From positions 310,001 to 374,000 of the forward strand of contig NZ_PEBQ01000144.1 in the NCBI RefSeq assembly GCF_002738225.1: a DNA stretch of 64,000 nucleotides, read 5' to 3'. Source of the stretch: Acetobacter pomorum (GTDB lineage Bacteria > Pseudomonadota > Alphaproteobacteria > Acetobacterales > Acetobacteraceae). The translations under genes were made by a program, and so were the position numbers. Numbering within the stretch: the first letter of the stretch is position 1; each line of letters begins with the position of its first letter. The notes below the pieces were generated by a model. It was not told where the DNA came from, did no database searches, and saw nothing but the letters and a program-made list of their open reading frames with translations. Below, in pieces: positions 42,354-50,496 of this stretch.

Positions 42354-43037
42354 TTGAAAAGTAACAGGACCGACCGCAGCTCTCGCTTTCCTCGCCGCGG
42401 CGGATTTGATGACGATTACATGTCCATGCCTTCCTTTGGTGAACGCCCCGCTTTTGGCGGGGGGGACCGTGGTGGATTTGCGCCGCGCCGTGGCGCCGGT
42501 GCGGGTGGACCGCAGGTTGTAGCTTCCGGGCCGGAAGTTGGTGCAACTGTTAAATGGTTCAACAGCGAAAAAGGCTTCGGCTTTGTTGAACTGGCAGATG
42601 GCACCGGCGATGTATTCCTGCACGCGAATGCACTCTCCCAGGCAGGCCATCAGGGCGTAAGCCCCGGTGCGACACTGGTGGTACGGATTGGCCAGGGCCC
42701 CAAAGGTCGCCAGGTTGCGGAAGTTATTTCCGTTGACGAAAGCACCGCTCAGCCAGAACGCCCCCGTGCACCGCGCCCCGGTTTTGGCAGCCGCCCGGCT
42801 GGCCGCCCTGCCCCGGATCTGTCCATGGCGGAAGACACACGTGGTACCGTAAAGTGGTACAACTCTGTCAAAGGCTTTGGCTTCATCACCCCGGAAAGCG
42901 GTGGCAAGGACATTTTTGTTCACGCTTCTGCTCTTGAACGGTCTGGCCTGAGCGCTCTGAACGAAGGTCAGGGTGTAAACGTAAAGGTGGTTCAGGGCCA
43001 GAAAGGCCCGGAAGCTGCTGAAGTTTCTCCGGCCTGA
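42354..43037 (+). CDS. Cold-shock protein with two CSD domains
   Basis: A 227-aa nucleic-acid-binding protein. Two cold-shock domains are present: [20 protein letters not shown] at about residue 63 and [20 protein letters not shown] at about residue 162, each with RNP1 (GFGF) and RNP2 ([18 protein letters not shown]). The N-terminal 55 residues are Arg/Gly-rich and so probably bind RNA nonspecifically. A TTG at 42354 with AGGA seven nt upstream is the start used; ATG at 42420 would drop part of the Arg-rich tail. Single gene with its own terminator. Confidence 0.88.
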   Translation: MKSNRTDRSSRFPRRGGFDDDYMSMPSFGERPAFGGGDRGGFAPRRGAGAGGPQVVASGPEVGATVKWFNSEKGFGFVELADGTGDVFLHANALSQAGHQGVSPGATLVVRIGQGPKGRQVAEVISVDESTAQPERPRAPRPGFGSRPAGRPAPDLSMAEDTRGTVKWYNSVKGFGFITPESGGKDIFVHASALERSGLSALNEGQGVNVKVVQGQKGPEAAEVSPA

Positions 43038-43063
43038 TCCTGATTTTAGAATTAGGTTTCAAG

Positions 43064-43093
43064 AAAAAACCCCGGTTTTGCCGGGGTTTTTTT
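43064..43093 (+). terminator. Strong intrinsic terminator after the cold-shock gene
   Basis: ACCCCGG (43069-43075) and CCGGGGT (43081-43087) pair with a TTTTG loop, extended outward by A/T pairs, and are followed by a T-run. It probably also acts on the converging smpB transcript. Confidence 0.8.
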
Positions 43094-43130
43094 ATGGGAT
43101 TTGCACGGGTATGAAAAATTGGGAAACTGT

Positions 43131-43637
43131 TTAGTAGTCTCCCTTCCCCTTATTCCGAATTAAGCGTGCCTTGTCGCGCTGCCAGTCTCTGTCTGCAATG
43201 CTCTGCCGCTTATCGTGGCTTTTCTTGCCCACGCCTAAGCCGAGTGTAACTTTGGCCATCCCTCTATCATTAAAATGCACATTTAAAGGCACCAAAGTTG
43301 CGCCCTGTTTGGCAATGGCACCTATAAACTTACGCATTTCCTTGCGGTGCATCAGCAATTTGCGCGGAGCACGCGTATCAAAGCGCGAGAGCACCCCACC
43401 CTGATATTCTGGGATGTAACTGTTGAACAGCCAAAGCTCTCCATCCCGCTCCCCGGCAAAGGCTTCGTTAATCGTGGCACGGCCAAGGCGCAGGCTTTTA
43501 ACTTCCGGCCCTTTCAGCACAAGTCCGGCTTCAATGGTTTCCAGAATATTGTAATTGAAGCGCGCCTTACGGTTTTGCGCCACCATGCCATGAGAAATCA
43601 TGGCACTTTTGGCGGATTTTCCAGATTTGGAGCTCAT
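43131..43637 (-). CDS. smpB: SsrA-binding protein
   Basis: Protein partner of tmRNA in rescue of stalled ribosomes; 168 aa. After an unusual basic leader (MSSKSGKSAKSAMISHGMVA) comes the family core: AQNRKARFNYNILETIEAGL, VLKGPEVKSLRLGRATINEA, and WLFNSYIPEYQGG. The C-terminal tail is Lys/Arg-rich (HDKRQSIADRDWQRDKARLI), the part that folds into a helix in the ribosome. It overlaps the dapA stop by one base, so the two are coupled. Confidence 0.95.
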   Translation of the reverse strand: MSSKSGKSAKSAMISHGMVAQNRKARFNYNILETIEAGLVLKGPEVKSLRLGRATINEAFAGERDGELWLFNSYIPEYQGGVLSRFDTRAPRKLLMHRKEMRKFIGAIAKQGATLVPLNVHFNDRGMAKVTLGLGVGKKSHDKRQSIADRDWQRDKARLIRNKGKGDY

Positions 43638-44527
43638 CAGTTCAAAAGCCCAACATCAACAAGGGCGGCGCGCACCTTCTCGCGCGAAGGTTCGGTGAGC
43701 GGAGCAAGTGGCAGGCGGCAGGTCTCACCGGCTAGCCCAAGTAGGCTGGCCGCGTATTTGGCTGGGGCCGGATTGCTCTCGCAAAAAAGCGTATCGTGCA
43801 AAGGCAGAAGTTTATCCTGTAGCGCAATGGCATCCTGCGTGCGGCCTTCCTGCCATGCTTTTTGCACGTTGGCGCACAATGCCGGGGCCACATTGGCGGT
43901 AACACTAATGCAGCCATCGCCCCCTGCGGCCAGAAAAGCTACAGCAGTACCATCTTCCCCAGAAAGCTGATTGAAGCGTTTTTCTACAGCCCGGCGCACC
44001 TGCAATGGGCGCAACAGGTTGGCTGTGGCGTCTTTTACACCAATAATGTTGGGGTGCCGTGCCAGACGCGCCATTGTTTCCACGCTGATATCAACAATGG
44101 AACGACCGGGAATGTTGTAAAGAATAACCGGAATGGAAATAGCATCCGCTATGGCCATGTAATGCCGGTAAAGCCCTTCCTGCGTGGGCTTGTTGTAATA
44201 GGGCGCCACAACCAGTACGGCGCTTGCCCCGGCTTTTTGTGCGTGCTGTGCAAGATCTATGGCTTCGGATGTGCTGTTTGAACCTGCGCCCGCAATAACG
44301 GGAACACGCCCGGCAGAAACCTTGATGGTCCGTTCCACAACAGCATGGTGCTCGGTATAGGAAAGGGTTGGACTTTCCCCCGTTGTGCCCACGGCGCAGA
44401 GCGCAGATGTGCCTTCACGTATCTGCCAGTCCACCAGTTTTTCGAACGAGGCAAAATCCAGACTGCCGTCCCGGTTCATGGGGGTAATCAGCGCGGTAAT
44501 GGACCCGGAGAAAAAGGTATCAGACAT
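43637..44527 (-). CDS. dapA: 4-hydroxy-tetrahydrodipicolinate synthase
   Basis: Condenses pyruvate with aspartate semialdehyde on the way to lysine and diaminopimelate. The 296-aa product is a (beta/alpha)8 barrel with GTTGESPTLSYTEH near the N-terminus, VVAPYYNKPTQEGLYRHYMA, the tyrosine-containing ILYNIPGRSIVDISVETMAR, and the Schiff-base lysine in IIGVKDATANL. Length is normal. It lies between pheA and smpB on the minus strand; pheA ends 10 bp upstream. Confidence 0.95.
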   Translation of the reverse strand: MSDTFFSGSITALITPMNRDGSLDFASFEKLVDWQIREGTSALCAVGTTGESPTLSYTEHHAVVERTIKVSAGRVPVIAGAGSNSTSEAIDLAQHAQKAGASAVLVVAPYYNKPTQEGLYRHYMAIADAISIPVILYNIPGRSIVDISVETMARLARHPNIIGVKDATANLLRPLQVRRAVEKRFNQLSGEDGTAVAFLAAGGDGCISVTANVAPALCANVQKAWQEGRTQDAIALQDKLLPLHDTLFCESNPAPAKYAASLLGLAGETCRLPLAPLTEPSREKVRAALVDVGLLN

Positions 44528-44537
44528 GGGCAGTCAC

Positions 44538-45434
44538 TTATCCTGAAATGGCATTTACCGGCATGGTGCGCGGTGTGTCCTGCCCTTCGGCAGAGGTGTG
44601 CTGGCGGAAGGGCGATTGAGGGTAGACACCTAGAATTGTGGTGTCCTGTGCAAAAAAATCAAGCTCTGCCAGTGCTTTGCTTAGCCGTGTATCATCGGGG
44701 TGGCCGTCAACATCCAGCAAAAAACGGGTGGAGGCAAAGGTCTCACCAGACATATAGCTTTCCAGCCGTGTCATGTTTACGCCGTTGGTGGCAAAACCAC
44801 CCAGTACTTTGTACAACGCCCCAGGAATGTTTTTGACGCTGAATATCAGGGTGGTCATAACATTGGGGGTATCAACCGGCGGCATAACAGATGTGCGGGA
44901 GGCAATATAAAACCGGGTGGTGTTATGGGTTGCGTCTTCTACATTCCGTTTAAGAATTTCCAGCCCATATAGTTTGGCTGCCAGCGCAGATGCCACGGCG
45001 GCCTCTTCAGGCTTTTTCCATAGGGCCACCAATTCTGCGGCGCCGGCTGTATCAAACTCGGCTACGGGTTCCAGATTGTAATCACGAATCAGGTTTCGGA
45101 TCTGGCCCAATGCAACCGGATGTGTGTGTACGCGCTTTACCTGTTCCATACGGGTGCCGGGCACAACCAGCAGGCAATGCTCGACGCGTTGAAAATGTTC
45201 CCCCACAATTTTCAGGCCAGAAGCCGGCAGTAAGGAATGAATATCTGGCACGCGCCCGGCCAGGCTGTTTTCGCACGCCAGCATAGCCAGTTCAGCCCGA
45301 CCCTGATGCACGGCATCAATGGCATCGGCAAAAGTGCGGCATGGCAGGGTTTTCCACCCCGGTTTGGCATTGCGGCAGGCCAGATCAGAATACGCGCCGG
45401 GGGTGCCCTGAAAGGCGATAACCTGTTGTGTCAT
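44538..45434 (-). CDS. pheA: Prephenate dehydratase
   Basis: Monofunctional enzyme converting prephenate to phenylpyruvate, 298 aa. The PDT domain has IAFQGTPGAYSDLACRNA, EISF-type segments and the conserved Thr-Arg-Phe as NTTRFYIASRTS; the C-terminal 80 residues form an ACT domain (NIPGALYKVLGGFATNGVNM then TRLES), the phenylalanine-sensing part. There is no chorismate mutase domain. I start at MTQQVIAFQG (45434), as the longer in-frame start extends into kdsB. Confidence 0.94.
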   Translation of the reverse strand: MTQQVIAFQGTPGAYSDLACRNAKPGWKTLPCRTFADAIDAVHQGRAELAMLACENSLAGRVPDIHSLLPASGLKIVGEHFQRVEHCLLVVPGTRMEQVKRVHTHPVALGQIRNLIRDYNLEPVAEFDTAGAAELVALWKKPEEAAVASALAAKLYGLEILKRNVEDATHNTTRFYIASRTSVMPPVDTPNVMTTLIFSVKNIPGALYKVLGGFATNGVNMTRLESYMSGETFASTRFLLDVDGHPDDTRLSKALAELDFFAQDTTILGVYPQSPFRQHTSAEGQDTPRTMPVNAISG

Positions 45435-45441
45435 GCCTTCA

Positions 45442-46176
45442 TTATGCTCCAAATGCACGGCGTGCGCGTTCCAGATCTTCTGGTGTATCCACCCCAAAAG
45501 GTGCAGATGCAAGGCGTGTGCACCCAATACGCATGCCTGCTTCCAGCGCCCGAAGCTGCTCCAGACTTTCACGCTTTTCCAAGCCAGAGGGCGGCAGGGC
45601 TACAAATTTCTGCAAAGCTGCACGGCGCCATCCATAGACACCAATATGGTGCCAAAATGGCCCATCTCCCCACGGAATAGGCTGGCGGGAAAAATAAAGC
45701 GCAGGTGCTGTTAACGCATCTTCTGAGAAATCACAGGCAACTTTTACCACAGAAGATGCCATTTTTTCTGCATCGGATGTAACAGGCGCAACTAATGTTC
45801 CAATATCATATGCCGGGTTGGCCATAACGTCCATAACAGCACGCAGGGCCTGGGGTTCAAACGTTGGCAGATCCCCCTGAAGGTTCAGCAGCACATCATA
45901 TTTGCCATCGGGGTCAAAGATCTGGGAGGCCTGCCATACTCTGTCTGACCCTGAAGGAAGGTTCGGGTCTGTCAGAATCGCGGTGCCACCAGCCGCAGTT
46001 ACGGCATCATGAATGTCCTGATCAGCCGCAGCCACTACAACCGGGCCAATATTGGCGGCCATGGCGGCATCCCACACACGTAAGACCATTGGGCGGCCCG
46101 CAATGTCTGCCAGCGGCTTTCCGGGCAGGCGTGTGGAAGCAAGCCGGGCAGGTATGACAACAAGAGAAGAAACCAT
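45442..46176 (-). CDS. kdsB: 3-deoxy-manno-octulosonate cytidylyltransferase
   Basis: Activates Kdo as CMP-Kdo for the KdtA step, using CTP; 244 aa. The nucleotide site is VVIPARLASTRLPGKPLADI, followed by VVVAAADQDIHDAVTAAGGT, VLLNLQGDLPTFEP and the H-I-G-V-Y-G-W-R sequence HHIGVYGWRRAALQKF. The usual GDEP motif reads GDLP here, a notable change. It provides the donor for the fused KdtA protein at 26.9 kb. The pheA start is 7 bp downstream on the same strand. Confidence 0.94.
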   Translation of the reverse strand: MVSSLVVIPARLASTRLPGKPLADIAGRPMVLRVWDAAMAANIGPVVVAAADQDIHDAVTAAGGTAILTDPNLPSGSDRVWQASQIFDPDGKYDVLLNLQGDLPTFEPQALRAVMDVMANPAYDIGTLVAPVTSDAEKMASSVVKVACDFSEDALTAPALYFSRQPIPWGDGPFWHHIGVYGWRRAALQKFVALPPSGLEKRESLEQLRALEAGMRIGCTRLASAPFGVDTPEDLERARRAFGA

Positions 46177-46284
46177 CAGCTTGCTCCGAAAAGCGGCTCG
46201 TCCTATAGCCGGTTGAAAGCGGCGCGCAGTTTATGAAAGCTGCACGGTAAACGCAACCGGCAGAAAACGAGGTGCCTCCCCGGC

Positions 46285-46803
46285 ATGGATGGCAGGTTTC
46301 TGAACAGAATAGCAGTTTCTACCGTATTAAGTGCGGCAGTGTTGGCAACATGTGTATTTGCCGCACGCAGTACTGTGCCAGATACGGCCCCCGCCCGCCC
46401 TGCCTTTTCTCTGCCAGGGTTGGAACCTGTCCCTATCGGTCCCTTTATGGCGCAGGCCAATGTGCAGCGCGGGGGGGCAACTGTTAGGCAGGTGTGTGCA
46501 CAGTGCCATGCCTTGGCTGGGGGCGCTGCGGAAAATGCCGGGCCACCGCTGGCCAGTGTTGCAGGGCGTGGTGTGGCAACATGTGCAGGTTACACCTATT
46601 CTGCCGCCCTGCGCCAGCATGCAGGCCAACACTGGACAGACCAGATGCTGGCAGACTGGCTTATAGCCCCTGCCCGTTTTGCGCCGGGTACGCGTATGTC
46701 TCTTACCGGAATACCAGACCCCGGCCAGCGGGCAGATATTATTGCATTTCTTCACACACTCGGCGGGCAGGCTGCGCCCGTTCAGGCAGGATGCACACCA
46801 TGA
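46285..46803 (+). CDS. Membrane-anchored c-type cytochrome (CycM/c2-like)
   Basis: A 172-aa class I cytochrome c. The N-terminal hydrophobic segment RIAVSTVLSAAVLATCVFAA is a signal anchor. A single haem site CAQCH lies in RQVCAQCHALAGGAAENAG, and the later part has YTYSAALRQHAGQHWT and FAPGTRMSLTGIPDPGQRAD, where Met in TRM is the likely axial ligand. The shape (anchor, VPIGPFMAQA linker, haem domain) fits CycM-type electron carriers to terminal oxidases. The stop overlaps the next start as ATGA. Confidence 0.87.
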   Translation: MDGRFLNRIAVSTVLSAAVLATCVFAARSTVPDTAPARPAFSLPGLEPVPIGPFMAQANVQRGGATVRQVCAQCHALAGGAAENAGPPLASVAGRGVATCAGYTYSAALRQHAGQHWTDQMLADWLIAPARFAPGTRMSLTGIPDPGQRADIIAFLHTLGGQAAPVQAGCTP

Positions 46804-47597
46804 CACACTCGGATGAACTCAGCCTTTTTACTGATGTTGCCACTATGATGGCAGATGCTGCCCGCACGGTTGTGCGCCCGTGGTTTCGACGAGATGTGGC
46901 CGTGGATGACAAAAAGGATGAAAGCCCCGTAACCATTGCAGACCGCAGCGCAGAACGGGTGATGCGCGCCATTCTGGCTGAACGTCTGCCAGACCACGGT
47001 GTATTTGGTGAGGAATTTGGCCATGAAAACGCACAAGCGCCGTGGCAATGGTTGCTGGATCCGGTGGATGGCACGCGCGCCTTTGTAACGGGCCGCCCCC
47101 TGTTTGGAACACTTATTGCCCTGTGCCATCAAGGTGTGCCCGTTCTGGGGTTGCTGGATCAGCCTGTTCTGAATGAGCGTTGGTTGGGCATAAAAGGCCA
47201 GCCAACGCAGTTTTCTTCACCCATTGGGGGGCAGCCCGCCACGCGAAAGAATGTGGCGCTGGAAGCGGCAGAAATGTCCTGCACATCCCCTGAAATGTTG
47301 GAACTGGCCCCGCATACAGGCTGGAAAACACTGAAAGCCTGCGCCAAACGCATGACATGGGGTGGAGATTGCTACGCCTATGGCCTTTTGGCATTGGGGC
47401 AGATTGATTTGATTGCCGAATGTGACATGAATCCGTGGGACTGGGCTGCCCTTGTGCCGATTATTGAAGGTGCTGGCGGCGTGATAACCGCGTGGGATGG
47501 TTCTCCCCTGCAAATGGAGGGAGACCGCACGGTACTGGCGGCTGGTTCGGCCTCTTTGCATCAGCAAGCCGTGGCAACCTTGCAGGCTGATCGCTAG
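46800..47597 (+). CDS. hisN: Histidinol-phosphatase-like inositol monophosphatase family enzyme
   Basis: Mg-dependent phosphatase of 265 aa. It has FTDVATMMADAARTVVRPWF, DESPVTIADRSAERVMRAIL, GEEFGHE, WLLDPVDGTRAFVTGRPLFG with the metal aspartates, and CDMNPWDWAALVPIIEGAGG. The DPVDGTRAF/GRP run is characteristic of the HisN-type histidinol-phosphate phosphatases found in alphaproteobacteria. Start is the ATG at 46800, overlapping the cytochrome stop; MHTMTHS three codons earlier is possible. It would complete histidine synthesis, but that role is inferred from family only. Confidence 0.85.
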   Translation: MTHSDELSLFTDVATMMADAARTVVRPWFRRDVAVDDKKDESPVTIADRSAERVMRAILAERLPDHGVFGEEFGHENAQAPWQWLLDPVDGTRAFVTGRPLFGTLIALCHQGVPVLGLLDQPVLNERWLGIKGQPTQFSSPIGGQPATRKNVALEAAEMSCTSPEMLELAPHTGWKTLKACAKRMTWGGDCYAYGLLALGQIDLIAECDMNPWDWAALVPIIEGAGGVITAWDGSPLQMEGDRTVLAAGSASLHQQAVATLQADR

Positions 47598-47615
47598 ATT
47601 TCAGCGTCTTTTCTT

Positions 47616-47670
47616 TATCTCCAATGCGGCAGCCCTATCAATTTTGTGGTTTTTGAGATAGGTCTGCGGC
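47616..47670 (+). promoter_or_regulatory. serA leader hairpin with a competing pairing
   Basis: GCGGCAGCCCTATC (47626-47639) pairs with GATAGGTCTGCGGC (47657-47670), 12 of 14 positions, over a 17-nt loop. TATCTC (47616-47621) could instead pair with GAGATA (47655-47660), which overlaps the right arm, so the two structures exclude each other. It ends 30 bp before the serA start and lacks a T-tract. It may be a terminator relic for hisN or a leader acting on serA. Confidence 0.35.
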
Positions 47671-47700
47671 TCGGCACAACAGCTATTTGGTCGGTTCTAC

Positions 47701-48960
47701 ATGAGCACAAGCACGCACCTGTCTCTCCCCAAGGACAAGATCCGCATTCTGCTGCTGGAGGGTATCCACGATAGTGCCGTCGCCCTTCTCAAGGCCAGCG
47801 GGTATGAAAATGTGGTGCGCCACAAAGGCGCGCTGGAGGGCGATGCCCTCAAAGAGGCGCTGGAAGGTGTGCATATTGTTGGCATCCGCTCCCGCACGCA
47901 GCTGACCAAGGAAGTGCTGGATGGCGCAGACCGGCTTATGGCCATTGGCTGCTTTTGCATCGGCACCAATCAGGTTGATCTTGAAGCCGCGCGTATGAAC
48001 GGTATTCCCGTTTTTAACGCGCCTTACAGCAACACACGTTCCGTGGCGGAACTGGTGATGGGCGAAATTGTCATGCTCATGCGCCGTATTTTCCCACGCT
48101 CTGTGGAATGCCATGAAGGTAAGTGGTCAAAATCCGCCCATAATAGCTGGGAAGTACGTGGTAAAACGCTGGGTATTGTGGGGTATGGCTCCATTGGTTC
48201 CCAGCTTTCCGTGCTGGCAGAAGCCTTTGGCATGCGTGTGGTGTATTATGATGTGGTGGACAAGCTGGGCCACGGGAATGCGCTGCCGGTAGAAACGTTG
48301 GAAGACCTGCTGGCACAGAGTGATGTTGTAAGCCTGCATGTGCCGCAGCTGCCCACAACCAAGAACCTGATGGGTGAAGCCCAGATCAAGGCGATGAAGA
48401 AAGGCTCTTTCCTCATCAACAATGCACGTGGCAACGTGGTTGATCTGGATGCGCTGGCAGAAGCGTTGAAAAGTGGCCATCTGCTGGGTGCAGCCATTGA
48501 TGTGTACCCCAAGGAACCCAAAGGTCCGAACGACAAGCTGGAAACACCTTTGCAGGGGCTGGATAATGTTATCCTCTCCCCACATGTTGGTGGCTCTACG
48601 GTGGAAGCGCAGGAACGCATTGGCGTGGAAGTGGCGCGTAAACTGGTGGAATACTCCGATGTGGGGTCCACATTCGGTTCCGTGAACTTCCCTGGCGTTC
48701 AGTTGCCGCAAAGCCCACGTGGCACGCGCTTTATGCACGCGCACCGCAATGTGCCGGGCATGATGATGCGCCTGAACGAAATCTTCATGAATGCAGATTG
48801 CAACGTTACGGCGCAGTTTTTGCAGACGGATGGGGAAATCGGTTACGTGGTGATTGAAGCCGACACCGGCGGCAACACGGAACTGGATGATCGTCTTCTT
48901 CAGGCCCTGCGCGGTCTGGAAGGCACAATCCGTGCACGCCTGATTTACAAAGGTAAATAA
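47701..48960 (+). CDS. serA: D-3-phosphoglycerate dehydrogenase
   Basis: First enzyme of serine synthesis; 419 aa. The NAD-binding motif is LGIVGYGSIGSQLSVLAEAF, with substrate-domain IGIRSRTQLTKEVL (VGIRSRT) and the catalytic histidine in ILSPHVGGSTVEAQERIG. The C-terminal 75 residues form an ACT domain (HRNVPGMMMRLNEIFMNADC) for feedback control by serine. Length and domain order match the E. coli-type enzyme (about 410 aa). A hairpin-rich leader precedes it, and yifB starts 2 bp after the stop. Confidence 0.96.
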   Translation: MSTSTHLSLPKDKIRILLLEGIHDSAVALLKASGYENVVRHKGALEGDALKEALEGVHIVGIRSRTQLTKEVLDGADRLMAIGCFCIGTNQVDLEAARMNGIPVFNAPYSNTRSVAELVMGEIVMLMRRIFPRSVECHEGKWSKSAHNSWEVRGKTLGIVGYGSIGSQLSVLAEAFGMRVVYYDVVDKLGHGNALPVETLEDLLAQSDVVSLHVPQLPTTKNLMGEAQIKAMKKGSFLINNARGNVVDLDALAEALKSGHLLGAAIDVYPKEPKGPNDKLETPLQGLDNVILSPHVGGSTVEAQERIGVEVARKLVEYSDVGSTFGSVNFPGVQLPQSPRGTRFMHAHRNVPGMMMRLNEIFMNADCNVTAQFLQTDGEIGYVVIEADTGGNTELDDRLLQALRGLEGTIRARLIYKGK

Positions 48961-48962
48961 GC

Positions 48963-50474
48963 GTGTCTATCGGGGCGGGAATACTCAATTCCCGCATCCG
49001 TAGCTTTGCCTTTTGTGGCATAGAAGCTCGCCCCGTTTGGGTGGAAGTGCAGATTTCCAGCGGTTTACCAGCCTTTTTAATGGTTGGGCTGCCAGATAAA
49101 GCCGTGGCGGAAGCGCGTGAGCGTGTGCGTGCGGCGCTCACTTCAATCGGGCTTGCCCTGCCCGCCAAGCGTATTCTGGTTAATCTTGTCCCCGCGGATA
49201 TTCCCAAGGAAGGATCGCATTTCGATCTTCCCATAGCCTTGGCGTTGCTGACAGCCATGGGCGTGATACCGGGCGAAGAAGTGGCGCGTTATGCCGCTTT
49301 GGGCGAACTTTCCTTGGATGGACGGTTGAATCCGGTTGCGGGTGTGCTTTCTGCTTCCCTGGAAGCGGCTTCCATGAATCTGGGTTTGGTATGTCCGGCC
49401 GCTCAAGGGCAGGAAGCTCTGTGTGGTGGTAATATTTCCATTCTGGCAGCACCAGACCTGCTGGCACTTATCAATCATTTTAATGGATTGCAGGTTTTAT
49501 CTCCTCCAGCATTTTCTGCGCAGGAAGATGAACCGGTTTCTGAACCCGATCTGGCAGATATACGTGGGATGGAAACAGGCCGCCGTGCGCTGGAAATTGC
49601 AGCCGCAGGCGGGCACTCCCTTCTGCTCAGTGGGCCGCCGGGGGCTGGTAAATCCATGCTGGCTGCGCGTTTACCGAGCCTGCTGCCAGATCTTTCTGTG
49701 GCAGAGAGTCTGGACGTTTCGCGCATTTATAGTGCGGCGGGTTTGCTGGTTGGTGGTCGGCCCATAAGACGCCCGCCTTTTCGTGATCCGCACCATTCCG
49801 CCAGTCTGCCCGCTTTGGTGGGCGGAGGTGCACGTGCGCGGCCCGGTGAAATCAGTCTGGCGCATCGGGGCGTGCTATTTCTGGATGAATTGCCGGAATT
49901 TTCCCGTTCTGCTTTGGAGGCACTCCGGCAACCGTTGGAAACAGGTCAGATCAGCATTGCACGCGCTGCCGTGCATGTAACCTACCCTGCCCGTTTTCAG
50001 CTTATTGCAGCCATGAACCCGTGCCGCTGCGGTTATCTGGGAGATGCCAGCCGGGAATGTCGGAAAGCGCCGCGTTGTGGCGAGGATTATATGAACCGTC
50101 TTTCTGGCCCATTGCTGGACAGAATAGACATGCATCTGGCCATGCAGCCCTATGAGCCGTTGGGATATATGGCAGGCCCACCGGGAGAAAACAGCGCAAC
50201 GGTGGCGCAACGCGTGCACCATGCGCGCCAGATGCAGGCAGAGCGGCAAGGTGCACGTAAGAACGCAGAAGCCGCATTGGAAGATTTGTGTATCTCAACA
50301 GAAGCACAGAATATGGCGCAGGCCATCGCCGCCAGATTTCGTTTTTCCGCGCGTGGTTATACGCGTATGTTACGCGTGGCCCGCAGTATTGCTGATCTGG
50401 CTGTTGAAGCAGATATTCAACCCCAGCACGTGGCGGAAGCAGCTACCTATCGCAGCCGGGGTTCTGCCAACTAA
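48963..50474 (+). CDS. YifB/ComM family Mg-chelatase-like AAA+ ATPase
   Basis: A 503-aa AAA+ protein of the YifB/ComM family; ComM promotes branch migration of DNA in natural transformation. N-terminal domain: GLPAFLMVGLPDKAVAEARE, then Walker A SGPPGAGKSMLAARLPSLLP around residue 220, Walker B ISLAHRGVLFLDELPEFS, and sensor ALRQPLETGQISIARAAVHV. A cysteine cluster CRCGYLGDASRECRKAPRCG, with four cysteines, is normal for the family. Start is GTG at 48963, 2 bp after serA. Confidence 0.92.
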   Translation: MSIGAGILNSRIRSFAFCGIEARPVWVEVQISSGLPAFLMVGLPDKAVAEARERVRAALTSIGLALPAKRILVNLVPADIPKEGSHFDLPIALALLTAMGVIPGEEVARYAALGELSLDGRLNPVAGVLSASLEAASMNLGLVCPAAQGQEALCGGNISILAAPDLLALINHFNGLQVLSPPAFSAQEDEPVSEPDLADIRGMETGRRALEIAAAGGHSLLLSGPPGAGKSMLAARLPSLLPDLSVAESLDVSRIYSAAGLLVGGRPIRRPPFRDPHHSASLPALVGGGARARPGEISLAHRGVLFLDELPEFSRSALEALRQPLETGQISIARAAVHVTYPARFQLIAAMNPCRCGYLGDASRECRKAPRCGEDYMNRLSGPLLDRIDMHLAMQPYEPLGYMAGPPGENSATVAQRVHHARQMQAERQGARKNAEAALEDLCISTEAQNMAQAIAARFRFSARGYTRMLRVARSIADLAVEADIQPQHVAEAATYRSRGSAN

Positions 50475-50496
50475 CCCCGGCTGGTAAATCAAGTGG

